Shown here: one piece after another, positions 45,457 through 54,960 of the stretch
Layout: each line of letters begins with the position of its first letter
How positions within the stretch are numbered: the first letter of the stretch is position 1
NCBI GenBank assembly: GCA_963720515.1
Contig: OY970397.1
Span: 310,001-374,000, forward strand
Length of the DNA: 64,000 nt
Source: G963720515 sp963720515
Lineage (GTDB): Bacteria > Actinomycetota > Thermoleophilia > Gaiellales > Gaiellaceae
Direction of reading: 5' to 3'
Notes under the pieces: generated by a model
Seen by the model: the letters and a program-made list of their open reading frames with translations, nothing else
The model's database searches: none
Told to the model about the DNA's origin: nothing
Translations under genes and position numbers: made by a program

Positions 45457-45813
45457 GTGGCCGACTCGCCGCGCATGGTGTTCCTCGGGTTCGGCAAGTT
45501 CGCGCGCGCGGACAAGATCTACGCGCTCGAGCCGCTCACCGGGGACGACCGCGGCGACGGGCGCCGGACGCGCGTCTGGATCGAAGGGATCCCCGAGGCG
45601 ATCGTCGCGTCGCGCACGGAGCGGACGATCCTGAACGACATGGGCCAGCGCGACGCGGCCGGCGTCCAGCTCGTGGACGAGGCGGTCGCGCTCGCCGAGC
45701 GGATCGTCGAGGACGCCGACAAGGGCCGCGTGGACCTCGCCGACCTCGGCCGGCGAGCGCGCCATCTCCTCGAGGCGACCGCCTCGCCGGGAGACCCGAA
45801 CCAGCTCTTTTGA
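45457..45813 (+). CDS. RemA/DUF370-like protein
   Basis: 118 residues from GTG 45457 (ATG 45475 also possible). MVFLGFGKFARADKIYALEPL and GRRTRVWIEGIPEAIVASR match the RemA/DUF370 fold; RemA is a DNA-binding matrix-gene regulator in Bacillus. The extra C-terminal ~50 residues (VDEAVALAERIVEDADKGRV) are not part of RemA. TTGA overlap with the next gene indicates an operon with the DNA glycosylase, so a nucleoid role is conceivable. Confidence 0.7.
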   Translation: MADSPRMVFLGFGKFARADKIYALEPLTGDDRGDGRRTRVWIEGIPEAIVASRTERTILNDMGQRDAAGVQLVDEAVALAERIVEDADKGRVDLADLGRRARHLLEATASPGDPNQLF

Positions 45814-46376
45814 TCCTCGGCCGCGACTTCTTCGACCGCAGCGTGCACGAGGTCGCGCCGGAGCTCGTCGGGGCATCGCTCCACGTCGCCGGCGTGGGCG
45901 GCGTGATCGTCGAGGTCGAGGCCTACGACGCCGAGGACCCCGCGAGCCACGGCTTCCGCGGGGAGACGCCCCGGAACCGCGCGATGTTCGGCCCGCCCGG
46001 GCACGCGTACGTCTACCGCTCCTACGGGATCCACTGGTGCCTGAACCTCGTCTGTGGGGAGCCGGGCCGCGCGGATGCCGTCCTCGTCCGCGCGCTCGAG
46101 CCGACCGACGGGCTCGACGAGATGCGGGCGCGGCGGGGGCTCGACGACGCGCGGCTCCTCTGCGCCGGGCCGGGCCGGCTCTGCCAGGCGCTCGGGATCA
46201 CGGGCGCCCACGACGGGCTGCCGCTCGACCGCCCGCCCTTCGCGCTCGCCGCGCCGGCCGCGCCGCCCGAGATCGTCCGCGGGACGCGCATCGGCCTCAC
46301 CCGCGCCGCCGACCTCGAGTGGCGCTACGGGCTGGCCGGGTCCCGCTACCTCAGCCGCGCCCTACGCGCAGCGTGA
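45810..46376 (+). CDS. 3-methyladenine DNA glycosylase (Mpg/AAG family)
   Basis: 188 residues from TTG 45810, overlapping the upstream stop as TTGA. FFDRSVHEVAPELVGASL, VEVEAYDAEDPASHGFRGETPRNRAMFGPPGHAYVYRSYGIHWCLNLV and GPGRLCQALGI are the AAG-family core, including the catalytic Glu in VEVEAY and the Tyr that intercalates (YVYRSYG). It excises alkylated purines in base excision repair. The 3' end overlaps the convergent PBP gene by 26 bp. Confidence 0.9.
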   Translation: MILGRDFFDRSVHEVAPELVGASLHVAGVGGVIVEVEAYDAEDPASHGFRGETPRNRAMFGPPGHAYVYRSYGIHWCLNLVCGEPGRADAVLVRALEPTDGLDEMRARRGLDDARLLCAGPGRLCQALGITGAHDGLPLDRPPFALAAPAAPPEIVRGTRIGLTRAADLEWRYGLAGSRYLSRALRAA

Positions 46377-48780
46377 CCACGAGGTCGCGCTTGCCCGCGA
46401 CCCCGCTCTTCGGCGTCTGCGAGATGACGATGCCCTGGTCGCCGGAGACGGTCTCGATCCGCGGGACGAAGCCGCGCCTCGCGAGCAGGAGCCGCGCCTG
46501 GTCGAGCTGGAGGCCGACGAGCCGCGGGACGACGCCGTGCGTGGCCTTGGCGATCACGATCCGCACGGTGTCGTAGGAGGACAGGGTCCCCGAGTCCGGG
46601 AACTGCGCGACGACGATGCCGACCTTCTCGCCCGGCTGCGCGGGCCGCGTCACGAGCTCGGGCACGAGCGGCGCCTCGCCGAGCTTGGCCTCCGCCTCGG
46701 AGAGCCGCATCCCGACGAGATCCGGCACGCGCACCTCGTTCACCTTGCACTCGGCCGTCTTCGACGGCGCGTGGCCGCTGAAGTAGACGATGTTCCGCGT
46801 GTATTGGCAGTTGCCGTTGTCGAGGAGCCACTTGCCGCCGCGGTAGGCGACGTGCACGTCGTAACCGGACGGGTAGCTCGGCGAGGGGAAGCTCTCCGGC
46901 GGGGCGTTCATGTACCTGAGCGCCTTCTTGGCGAAGTTCTTCCAGATGAGCGCGGGGAACGTGCCGCCCGCGACCGGGCTCCCGTAGTACTCGGTCTCCA
47001 TCGGGACGAGCTTGTTCGGATAGCCCACCCAGACGGCGACGGCGAGCTGGGGCGTGTACCCGACGAACCAGGCGTCGCCGTAGTTCTCGGTCGTGCCCGT
47101 CTTGCCCGCGACGGGCCGGTCGTCGAGCGCGGCCCGGTGCCCGGTGCCGTCCTCGACGACGTTCTGGAGCATCGACGTCAGGATCGCGTCGGTGTCGGGG
47201 TCGAGCACCTGATCCTCCCGGGGCGCGTTCTCGATCGTTCGCCTCCCGTCCACGACCTTCATCACCGCGCGCGGGCGGTTGCCGAGGAGGCTCCCGTCGA
47301 TCCGCGCGCCGCTGTTCGCGAAGGTCGAGAACGCGCGCGCCATCTCGAGCGGGTTCACGGCCTCGACGCCGAGCCCGATCGCGAAGTACGCGTTGAGCGG
47401 GCTGGTCACGCCGAGGCGGTGGGCCTCCTGGCGGACCTTGGCCGGCCCGACGACGGACGTGAGCTGCGCGTACACCGTGTTGTCCGAGTGCGTCGTCGCG
47501 TCGTAGAGGTCGATCGTGCCGAGGTAGGAGCCCTCGTAGTTCGCGATCGACCAGATCTTGTCCCCGAGGTTGATCGTCGTCGGCTGCGACGTGAACGTGG
47601 TCTGCGGGGAGATGCCCGCGTCGAGCGCGGCGGCGAGCACGAACGGCTTGAACGCCGAGCCGGACTGCCGCTCGCCCTGGACGGCCAGGTTGAACTGGCT
47701 CTCTTTGAAGCTCTTGCCGCCGTACATCGCGAGCACGCGACCGTCGCGCGGGTCGATCGCGACGAGCGCCGCCGAGGGGCCGCGCGTGCCGAGCACCTCG
47801 TTCACCGACTCCCGCGCGAGGCGCTGCAGGTCGAGGTCGATCGAGGTCGTGACGCGCAGGCCGCCGCCGAACACCTTCCCGGAGCCGTAGTGGTCGATCA
47901 GCTGCTGCTTCACGTACTCGGCGAAGTACGGCGCGGGGCCGCCGAGCCCCAGGAGGTGGACGCGCTTCGGGTCGGGCATCGGCGCGAGGTTCGCGGCCGC
48001 GTAGTCGTTCGGCCCGATCATCTGCTGGTCGAGCATGAGCTGGAGCACGGTCGTCCGCCGCTGCTTCGCGATCCGCGGGTTGAGAACCGGGTCGTACGCG
48101 GACGGGTTGGCCGGGATGCCGGCGAGGAGCGCGGCCTCGGCGACGTCGAGATCGCGCGCCTTCTTGTTGAAGTAGACGCGCGCCGCCGTCTGCACGCCGT
48201 ACGCCCCGTTCCCGAAGAAGACCGTGTTCAGGTACGCCGTGAGGATCCGGTCCTTCGACCAGCGGCGCTCGAGCTGCCAGGCGAGCGCGGCCTCCTTGAG
48301 CTTCCGGCTGATCGTCCGGTCGTTCTGCGTCAGCGTGTTCTTCACGAACTGCTGCGTGATGGTCGAGCCGCCCTGTACGACGTCCTTGTGGCGGATGTCC
48401 GCCCAGACGGCGCGCGAGATGCCGCGGATGTCCACGCCCTGGTGCACCCAGAAGCGGCGGTCCTCGACCGCGACGATGGCGTTCTTCATCCACGGCGAGA
48501 TCTGGCTCGACGGGACGACGACGCGGCTCTCGCTCCCGCGCAGCACGGCGAGCCGCGTTCGCCCATCCGAGGCGTAGATGAAGCCGTCCTGCTCGAGGTG
48601 CGTCTGGCGTGAGGGGTCGAGTGCTGGAAGCTCGCTAGCGAGCGCCGTCACCAGGCCGTAGACGAACGCCGCTGAGCAGACGAGCCCGAGAACTCCGAGA
48701 AGCCCGAGAAGCCGAAGCTTCCGCACGCGGCGTGTCCGGGGCTTCTTCTCACGTCTCCGGAAACGCACGAAAGCGCGCAT
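46351..48780 (-). CDS. Class A penicillin-binding protein (PBP1A-like) with PASTA domains
   Basis: 809 residues. Basic cytoplasmic N-terminus (RRREKKPRTRRVRKLRLL), one membrane anchor (about 24-46), a GT51 glycosyltransferase with catalytic E106 in AIVAVEDRRFW, and a transpeptidase with S375-x-x-K378 (SGSAFKPF), SDN (432-434) and K560-T-G (KTGTT). Two PASTA domains (about 680-742 and 743-809; RVPDLVGM, VPRLVGLQ) end the protein. It polymerises and crosslinks peptidoglycan. The full set of catalytic residues indicates an active bifunctional enzyme. Confidence 0.93.
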   Translation of the reverse strand: MRAFVRFRRREKKPRTRRVRKLRLLGLLGVLGLVCSAAFVYGLVTALASELPALDPSRQTHLEQDGFIYASDGRTRLAVLRGSESRVVVPSSQISPWMKNAIVAVEDRRFWVHQGVDIRGISRAVWADIRHKDVVQGGSTITQQFVKNTLTQNDRTISRKLKEAALAWQLERRWSKDRILTAYLNTVFFGNGAYGVQTAARVYFNKKARDLDVAEAALLAGIPANPSAYDPVLNPRIAKQRRTTVLQLMLDQQMIGPNDYAAANLAPMPDPKRVHLLGLGGPAPYFAEYVKQQLIDHYGSGKVFGGGLRVTTSIDLDLQRLARESVNEVLGTRGPSAALVAIDPRDGRVLAMYGGKSFKESQFNLAVQGERQSGSAFKPFVLAAALDAGISPQTTFTSQPTTINLGDKIWSIANYEGSYLGTIDLYDATTHSDNTVYAQLTSVVGPAKVRQEAHRLGVTSPLNAYFAIGLGVEAVNPLEMARAFSTFANSGARIDGSLLGNRPRAVMKVVDGRRTIENAPREDQVLDPDTDAILTSMLQNVVEDGTGHRAALDDRPVAGKTGTTENYGDAWFVGYTPQLAVAVWVGYPNKLVPMETEYYGSPVAGGTFPALIWKNFAKKALRYMNAPPESFPSPSYPSGYDVHVAYRGGKWLLDNGNCQYTRNIVYFSGHAPSKTAECKVNEVRVPDLVGMRLSEAEAKLGEAPLVPELVTRPAQPGEKVGIVVAQFPDSGTLSSYDTVRIVIAKATHGVVPRLVGLQLDQARLLLARRGFVPRIETVSGDQGIVISQTPKSGVAGKRDLVVTLRVGRG

Positions 48781-48810
48781 TCTACTCGCCGCACCTGCGG
48801 GCGAGACGGT

Positions 48811-49516
48811 TCAGGTGGTCGGCGCGGTGAGGATCGGCATGCCCGTGGGCTGGTCTACCGGGCCGTCCTCCACCGTGACCGCCGCGAGGCCGCCCTCGGG
48901 CACCGGCCGGTCGAGGACGACCGCCGTCGTGCCGTCGCCCGCCGAGAACGTCCCGGCCGGCGTCATCGTCTTTCCGTCCGCGCTCACCCAGGCCTCGTAG
49001 ACCTTGCCCTCCGGCGCCGCCCCGAGGTCGTCGAGGACGAGCGCGGCCTCGCCCGAGGGCGCGACGACGAGCGTCCCGTTCGCGCCCTGGAGCGGGAACT
49101 GCTTCGCTCCGGCGGTCGTGGAGATCTCGACCGCCCGGCGCTGCGCGTCGAGCGCCGACCTCGTCTCGTCCAGGTCGGAGGAGAGGGAGGACGCCCAGAT
49201 CCCGAGGACGACGGCGATGCCGGCCGCGATCGCCGCGGCCGCGCCGAGCGCGGGGACGAGCCGCCGCCGACGGAGCGGCACGACGTTCGGCCGCTCGGCG
49301 CGCGCCTGGTCGAGGATGCGGCCGCGCAGGCCGGGCGAGGGCTCGGCGGCGGGCGCCCCGAGCGCGAGCAGCGCGCGCCGTCCCCTGGAGCGAGGCGAGC
49401 TCGTCCTGGCACGTCTCGCAGCGCGCGAGGTGCGCCTCGTACTCGGCGACCTCGCGGTCGTCGAGCGCATGCAGCGCGTAGGCGGCGGTCAGCTGGTGGA
49501 CGGAGTCCCTCTCCAC
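48811..49516 (-). CDS. Anti-sigma factor, RskA-like with zinc finger (frameshifted)
   Basis: The N-terminal anti-sigma domain is encoded from GTG 49516 and holds a ZAS-type zinc motif (Y-x-A-H-L-A-R-C-E-T-C, HxxxCxxC). One extra base in the CCCC at 49382-49385 (plus strand) separates it from the rest, which has a basic linker, a single membrane helix (VPALGAAAAIAAGIAVVLGIW) and a secreted RskA domain (VYEAWVSADGKTMTPAGTF). Corrected length about 234 residues. It overlaps the sigma-factor 3' end by 28 bp, so they are coupled. It would hold the ECF sigma until a signal triggers release. Confidence 0.85.
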
Positions 49517-50094
49517 CGTTCCTCCTCTGGGATCGCCTCCTGGAGCAGCTCGCGCAGACGCGCGAGCCCTGCAAACATGCGGCTCTTGATCGTACCGAGC
49601 GGGACGCCGAGCCTCTCGGCCAGCTCGGACTGCGTGAACCCGGCGTAGAACGCGAGCTCGATCGCCTCCCGCTGCGGGTCGGGCAGCGCCTTGAGCGCCT
49701 CGCGGACCCGCGTCCGCTCGAGCGAGAGCCAGGCCGCCTCGTCGGCGGTCGGGCCGCCCGTGTCCTCCGCGGCCAGGTCGAGCGGCTCGGCCGTCCGGCG
49801 CGCCTCGCGGCGCACGCGGTCGACCGCCCGGCGGTGCACGAGCATGAGGATCCACGTGGACGCCTTCGACCGCTCGGGGACGAACCGGCCGGCGTTTCGC
49901 CAGAGCGCGATGAACGCCTCCTGCACGGTGTCCTCGGCGAGGCCGCGGTCGCGGAGCACGCGGTAGGCGAGCCCGTAGGCGACCCGGCCGTGGCGGTCGT
50001 AGAGCTCGGCGAGGGCGAGATCGTCGGAGCGCGCGACGAGCGCGACAAGCGCCTCGTCGGACAGGTGCGCGAGCTCCTTTCGCGACGATCCCAT
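49489..50094 (-). CDS. ECF RNA polymerase sigma factor (SigK-like)
   Basis: 201 residues. Region 2 (LAELYDRHGRVAYGLAYRVLRDRGLAEDTVQEAFIALWRN) and region 4 (LPDPQREAIELAFYAGFTQSELAERLGVPLGTIKSRMFAGL) identify an ECF sigma of the SigK/RskA-associated group. ATG 50094 is supported by GGAGGGG 6 nt upstream. The anti-sigma gene follows with overlap, and the divergent DUF4331 operon starts 155 bp away, so that operon is the obvious candidate regulon. No clear ECF promoter could be read by eye in the gap. Confidence 0.92.
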   Translation of the reverse strand: MGSSRKELAHLSDEALVALVARSDDLALAELYDRHGRVAYGLAYRVLRDRGLAEDTVQEAFIALWRNAGRFVPERSKASTWILMLVHRRAVDRVRREARRTAEPLDLAAEDTGGPTADEAAWLSLERTRVREALKALPDPQREAIELAFYAGFTQSELAERLGVPLGTIKSRMFAGLARLRELLQEAIPEEERWRGTPSTS

Positions 50095-50249
50095 TGCCCC
50101 TCCGGCCGTGGAGGCGCTGAACGCTACCAAGCTCATTGCCGCTCATTCGCCCCGCCCGCGCAGCCGGTTCGCCGCGGGTCCGAACCGCTTCCCGGGGTGC
50201 GCGCGAATACGCCCCGTCAAGTGAGGGGTCAAAAGAAAGGGGAGCGGCA

Positions 50250-51578
50250 ATGAAGCGCATCGCCATTGCCCTCGGAATGCTCGTCATGGGACTCGCCGTC
50301 GTCGTCGTCGGCGTGCTGCGCGGCCCCGCGCCCGAGCGCGCCACGGCCTCGAGCCACCGCGAGGCCCCGGCCATCTCCGAGGACCCGGCGGCCGACAACA
50401 CGGATCTCTACGCGTGGAGGTCGGCCGACCAGCCGAACATGCTCACGATCGTCTCGAACTGGATCCCCGCCGAGGATCCCGCGGCCGGACCGATGTGGTA
50501 CCGGTTCTCGACCAAGGCGCGCTACTCGATCAAGATCGACAGGAACGGGGACGCCGAGCCGGACGTGACGTACCGGTTCCGGTTCACGAACCTGCCGAGC
50601 CCGCTCTTCCTCGCGGAGACCGTCCAGCGCTACACGGTCGTCCGCGTGGACCGGAAGGGCAAGAAGACCGTCGTCGCTCGTGGCATGACGCCCCCGACGA
50701 ACATCGGGCCGCGGACGAATGCCGCGTTCTACGGGTCGGCCGACCACGGCACGCTCGCGAACGCGCGGATCTTCGACCTCGCGGGCGGCGGGAAGGTGTT
50801 CGCCGGCCAGCGCGAGGACGCGTTCTTCGGCGACATCGGCGCGATCTTCGACCTCGTCGCGTTCCGGCGCGGCACGGGCAACATGGGCGGCGGGAAGGAC
50901 TTCTTCGCCAACTACGCCGTCCACGCGATCGCCCTCCAGGTCCCGATCGCGCAGCTCGACGATTCCAACCACACGGTGGGCATCTGGGCCACCACCGAGC
51001 GGCGCAAGTTCAAGGCGAGGGGCCGCGGCCACGGCTCGTGGGTGCAGGTCTCGCGCCTCGGCAACCCGCTCGTGAACGAGGTCGTCATCCCGACGACGCT
51101 CAAGGACCAGTGGAACCGCGGCGAGCCGGCCGACGACGCGAAGTACGTGAAGTACTTCCGCGAGCCGATCCTCGCTGCGGCGATCAACCAGCTCTACCCG
51201 GGCGTCGTGAACGCGCCGGAGACGGGCCGCGACGATCTCGTCGCCGTCCTCCTCACGGGCGTTCCCGGCCTGAACAACACCGGGCCGAAGCTCGCGGACA
51301 TGCTCCGCATCAACCTGTCGATCCCGCCCGCGGCGAGCCCCTCCAGGCTCGGCGTGTTCGGTGGGGACGTCGCCGGATGGCCGAACGGTCGCCGGCTCGA
51401 GGACGACGTCATCGACATCGCCGAGCGCGCGGTCGCCGGGAAGCTCAAGGGCAACCCGGTGGCCGACGTGCTCGGGGACGGAGTGGACGCGAACGACATC
51501 GTGAACCTGGCGGTCTTCCCGTACGAGGGGCACCCGCCGAGCGGGTTCGACAACGCGAAGGGGCTCCAGAAGCCCTGA
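50250..51578 (+). CDS. Secreted DUF4331-family protein
   Basis: 442 residues. A signal peptide or anchor (MKRIAIALGMLVMGLAVVVVGVL) is followed by the DUF4331 opening ATASSHREAPAISEDPAADNTDLYAW and segments FRFTNLPSP, FFGDIGAIFDLVAFRRG, HAIALQVPIAQL and FGGDVAGWPNGRRLEDDVIDIAERA, which define the family. DUF4331 has no known function; members are secreted and widespread in Actinobacteria. ATG 50250 has an AAAGGGGAG ribosome binding site. It heads an operon with the TPR and nickel/cobalt-type transporter genes. Confidence 0.9.
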   Translation: MKRIAIALGMLVMGLAVVVVGVLRGPAPERATASSHREAPAISEDPAADNTDLYAWRSADQPNMLTIVSNWIPAEDPAAGPMWYRFSTKARYSIKIDRNGDAEPDVTYRFRFTNLPSPLFLAETVQRYTVVRVDRKGKKTVVARGMTPPTNIGPRTNAAFYGSADHGTLANARIFDLAGGGKVFAGQREDAFFGDIGAIFDLVAFRRGTGNMGGGKDFFANYAVHAIALQVPIAQLDDSNHTVGIWATTERRKFKARGRGHGSWVQVSRLGNPLVNEVVIPTTLKDQWNRGEPADDAKYVKYFREPILAAAINQLYPGVVNAPETGRDDLVAVLLTGVPGLNNTGPKLADMLRINLSIPPAASPSRLGVFGGDVAGWPNGRRLEDDVIDIAERAVAGKLKGNPVADVLGDGVDANDIVNLAVFPYEGHPPSGFDNAKGLQKP

Positions 51579-51639
51579 GCCCGGCTGCGCGGGGACCCGC
51601 TGCGAGCCGCGGGTCCCCGCGCTCCACAAGGAGACGGAG

Positions 51640-52955
51640 ATGAAGAAGGGACGGCGGATCGGGATCGGACTGGGCGCGGCGGCCGCCGCAGCGGCGGCCC
51701 TCGCGCTCGGCGGCCTCGCCGGCGGCTCCGACTCCTCCCCCGGTGCTGCGGCACCGCCGCCGCGCGCCGCGCTCCTCCCGGGCGCGGCGGCGGCGGACAC
51801 GGCGACGACGGTCGCCTCGCTCGAGCGGCGGGTGGCCGCCCGGCCCGACGACGAGCGCTCGCTCGCCCTCCTCGGCCTCGCCTACGCCCAGCGGCTCCGC
51901 GAGACCGGCGACGCCTCGTTCCTCGCCCGTTCCTCGCGCGCGCTCGCGCGTGCGCGGGAGCTCGACCCGCGCGATCCCGTCGCGCTCACGGGGCTCGCGT
52001 CGCTCGCCGCGACGCGCCACCAGTTTCGCCTCGCCGAGCGCCTCGCCCGGTAGGGCGGTCGCGCTCGAGCCCGGGAGCGCCGGGCCGTTCGGGATCCTCG
52101 GCGACGCGCTCGTCGAGACCGGCCGGCTCCGCGCCGGCTTCGCCGCGTTCGACCGCATGGCCGACCTGAAGCCGAGCCTCGCCTCCTACGCGCGCGTCGC
52201 GTACGCGCGCGAGCTCCTCGGCGATGTCGCCGGCGCGCGGGCCGCCCTTCGGCTGGCCGTCGAGGCCGGAGGAGCAGTGCCCGAGCACGCCGCCTGGTCG
52301 CTCGTCCAGCTCGGGAACCTGGAATTCGGCGCGGGCCGGCTCACCGCTGCGTCGCGGATCTACCGCGAGGCGCTGCGCCGCCTGCCGGGCTACGCATCCG
52401 CGGACGCCGGGGTCGCGCGGGTCGAGGCCGCGCGCGGGCGCCTGAGCGACTCCATCGCGCGGCTCCAGGCCGTCGTCGACCGGGTCCCGCTGCCCGAGTA
52501 CGCCGCCCGGCTCGCCGATCTCTACGACGCGGCCGGCCGGCGGGCGGAGGCGGCCCGCACCGAGGGTCTCGTGCGGACGATCGAGCGCGTGCTCGCCGCG
52601 AACGGCGTGCGCACGGAGCTCGAGACCGCGCTCTTCGACCTCGACCGCGGCGTCCGGCTCCGCGACGCCCTCGCACGCGCGCGTGACTACGTGTCGCGCT
52701 CGCCGAGCCTCCAGGCCGAGGACGTCCTCGCCTGGGCCCTCGTCCGCAACGGCCGTTGCGCCGAGGCGCTCGTCCACTCCAAGCGAGCGCTCCGGCTCGG
52801 CACGCGCGACGCGCTCATGTGGTTCCACCGCGGCGCCGCCGAGCGCTGTCTCGGGAGGCATCGCGCTGCGCGCGCTGCCTTGCGCGAGGCGTTGGCGATC
52901 AATCCCTACTTCTCCGTGCGCTGGGCGCCCGTCGTGCGGAGGTGGGCTGCGATGA
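51640..52955 (+). CDS. Secreted TPR-repeat protein (frameshifted)
   Basis: MKKGRRIGIGLGAAAAAAAAL signals export. TPR-like helices follow (SLALLGLAYAQRLRETGDASFL; LVETGRLRAGFAAFDRMADL; AAWSLVQLGNLEFGAGRLT; GAAERCLGRHRAARAALREAL). An extra T in CGGTAGG near 52050 creates a false stop. A second extra base, probably in the GGG at 52944-52946, would restore RRWLR-stop with ATGA overlap to the next gene; without it the frame runs into the transporter. Corrected length about 437 residues. It probably scaffolds partner proteins outside the cytoplasm. Confidence 0.75.
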
Positions 52956-54262
52956 AGAAGCTCCTGCTCGTCGCCCTGGTCGCCCTCGCGCTGCCGACCG
53001 GCGCCGCGGCCCATCCGCTCGGCAACTTCACGGTGAACCACTACGGCGAGCTCGACCTGTCCGGCTCGTCCGTCTACGTCCGCTTCGTCCTCGACCTGGC
53101 GGAGATCCCGACGTACCAGGCCGGCGACCGCGTCCGCGCGCCGGGCTACGCGGCCCAGGTCGCGCGCGAGCTCGAGCTCGAGGTGGACGGCCGGCCCGCC
53201 GCGCTCGTCGCGATCACCTCCCGCGTGAGCGAGAAGCCCGGAGCGGGCGGGCTCCCGACGCTCCGGTTCGAGGCTGTCTACAAGGCGGACCGAGCCGGCC
53301 GCGAGCTCGTCTTCCGCGACCGCACGTTCCCGGGCCGGATCGGCTGGCGCGAGCTCGTCGCCCGCGCCGACCGGGGCGCGCAGATCCTCAGCGCCGACGT
53401 CCCCGCCGCGAGCCGAAGCGACGCGCTACGCGCCTACCCCAAGGACCTGCTCCGCTCGCCGCTCGACGTGCGGGTCGCGCGGGTCTCCTATGAGCCGGGT
53501 GCGCACCCCGTGCCGGCGCCGGCGCTCGGGGCGACGGCGGCGCCCGATCGCCCGCACGGCGGCTTCGAGTCGCTCGTTGCCCAAGGCGATCTCACCGCCG
53601 GCGTCATCCTGGTCTCGCTCGCGGTCGCGATGTTCTGGGGCGCCGCGCACGCGCTCACGCCCGGCCACGGCAAGGCAATCGTCGCCGGCTATCTCGTCGG
53701 CTCCCGCGGCAAACCGCGCCACGCGATCGGCCTGGGTCTCATCGTGACCGCGTCGCACACGGTCGGCGTGTTCGCCCTCGGCCTCGTCACGCTCCTGCTC
53801 TCGCAGTTCATCGTGCCCGAGCGGCTCTACCCGTGGCTGACGCTCGTCTCGGGCCTCCTCGTCGTCGGCGTCGGCATCTCGGTGTTCCGGGCGCGCCTGC
53901 GCCACCGGCACGCGCACGCCCACGCCTACCCTCACCATCACGACCACGACCACGAGACGCGAAGCCTCCTAGGCGTCGGCGTCGCGGCCGGGATCCTGCC
54001 GTGCCCGTCCGCGCTCGTCGTCCTCCTCAGCGCGATCGCGCTCCATCGCGTCGGCTTCGGTCTCGCGCTGATCCTCGCGTTCAGCGCCGGCCTCGCCCTG
54101 ACTATCTCGTCCATCGGCCTCCTGGCCGTGCTCGCACGCCGCACGTTCGGTCGCCTCCGGCTCGACGGCCCGCTCGTGCGCGTCCTGCCCGCCGCGAGCG
54201 CCCTCCTCATCCTCGGGGTGGGCGTCGCGATTACGCTCAACGCCCTTCCGGAGGTGCTCTGA
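52952..54262 (+). CDS. Nickel/cobalt efflux-type transporter (NicO/HoxN-like) with His-rich loop
   Basis: 436 residues from ATG 52952 with GGAGG upstream. A signal peptide (MKKLLLVALVALALPTGAAA) and a long extracytoplasmic domain (HPLGNFTVNHYGELDLSGSSVYVRFVLDLAEIP) precede about six membrane helices. The motif GAAHALTPGHGKAIVAGYLVGSRG is typical of NicO-type Ni/Co exporters, and a histidine-rich loop (HRHAHAHAYPHHHDHDHE) would bind divalent metal. Direction of transport is inferred from the family. ATGA and TGATG junctions couple it to both neighbours. Confidence 0.85.
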   Translation: MKKLLLVALVALALPTGAAAHPLGNFTVNHYGELDLSGSSVYVRFVLDLAEIPTYQAGDRVRAPGYAAQVARELELEVDGRPAALVAITSRVSEKPGAGGLPTLRFEAVYKADRAGRELVFRDRTFPGRIGWRELVARADRGAQILSADVPAASRSDALRAYPKDLLRSPLDVRVARVSYEPGAHPVPAPALGATAAPDRPHGGFESLVAQGDLTAGVILVSLAVAMFWGAAHALTPGHGKAIVAGYLVGSRGKPRHAIGLGLIVTASHTVGVFALGLVTLLLSQFIVPERLYPWLTLVSGLLVVGVGISVFRARLRHRHAHAHAYPHHHDHDHETRSLLGVGVAAGILPCPSALVVLLSAIALHRVGFGLALILAFSAGLALTISSIGLLAVLARRTFGRLRLDGPLVRVLPAASALLILGVGVAITLNALPEVL

Positions 54263-54948
54263 TGCTCGGACTCGACGACCGAATCGCCTCGTTCTCCGAC
54301 GGGACCTCCGTCTGGGTCGTCATCGCCGTCGCCCTCCTGCTCGGCCTTCGCCACGCGTCCGACCCGGATCACCTCGCCGCCGTGACGACGCTCGTCGCGG
54401 GCGACCGCGAGCGCGCCGCCCGCCGCGCCGGCGTCCTCGGGCTCGTCTGGGGCCTCGGCCACGCGACGACGCTCTTCCTCTTCGGCGTGCCGATCCTGCT
54501 CGTGAACGGCTTCCTGCCCGAGCGCGTCCAGCAGGGCGCGGAGACGACGGTCGCGATCGTGATCGTCGCGCTGGCGCTCCGCCTGCTCGTGCGCTGGGCC
54601 CGCGGAGACCTCCGGGTGCACGCACATCCGGGCGCCCACGGGGCGCGCACGCGGCTCGGCGCGTACTCGATCGGGCTGGTGCACGGGATGGGCGGGAGCG
54701 CGGGCGTCGGCGTCCTGATCGTCGCGTCGGTGCAGTCGCGGGCGCTCGCGCTCGTCTCGCTCTTCCTCTTCGCCGTCTTCACGGCGGTGTCGATGGGCGC
54801 GCTCTCGACGGGCTTCGGCCGGACGCTCGTGAGCCGGCCGGTCCGCGCGACGTTCAACGGCGTCGCCCCGGCGCTCGGCGTCCTGAGCCTCGTCTTCGGC
54901 GTCTGGTACGCGACGGCCGCCTGGGCGCTCGCCCCCTACCCGTTCTAG
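54262..54948 (+). CDS. NiCoT-family nickel/cobalt transporter-like protein
   Basis: 228 residues with about six membrane helices. GLRHASDPDHLAAVTTLVAGD matches the NiCoT signature HAxDxDHL, important for Ni2+/Co2+ selection, followed by GLVWGLGHATTLFLFG. It shares one base with the upstream stop (TGATG). With the NicO-type protein before it, this gives two metal-transport proteins behind a DUF4331 and a TPR protein under a probable ECF sigma. Confidence 0.85.
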   Translation: MLGLDDRIASFSDGTSVWVVIAVALLLGLRHASDPDHLAAVTTLVAGDRERAARRAGVLGLVWGLGHATTLFLFGVPILLVNGFLPERVQQGAETTVAIVIVALALRLLVRWARGDLRVHAHPGAHGARTRLGAYSIGLVHGMGGSAGVGVLIVASVQSRALALVSLFLFAVFTAVSMGALSTGFGRTLVSRPVRATFNGVAPALGVLSLVFGVWYATAAWALAPYPF

Positions 54949-54960
54949 AGTTGGCGGCCG

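Noticed and set aside
46054..48612. Long (852-codon) open frame opposite the PBP gene
   Set aside because: Arg/Asp/Glu-rich low-complexity translation with no motif; a typical antisense shadow of a high-GC gene. The same applies to 41479-43695 (-) and 42951-45122 (-).
51743..54262. A TPR-transporter fusion protein
   Set aside because: The transporter part begins with its own signal peptide and ribosome binding site, and a single extra G near 52945 would explain the missing TPR stop.
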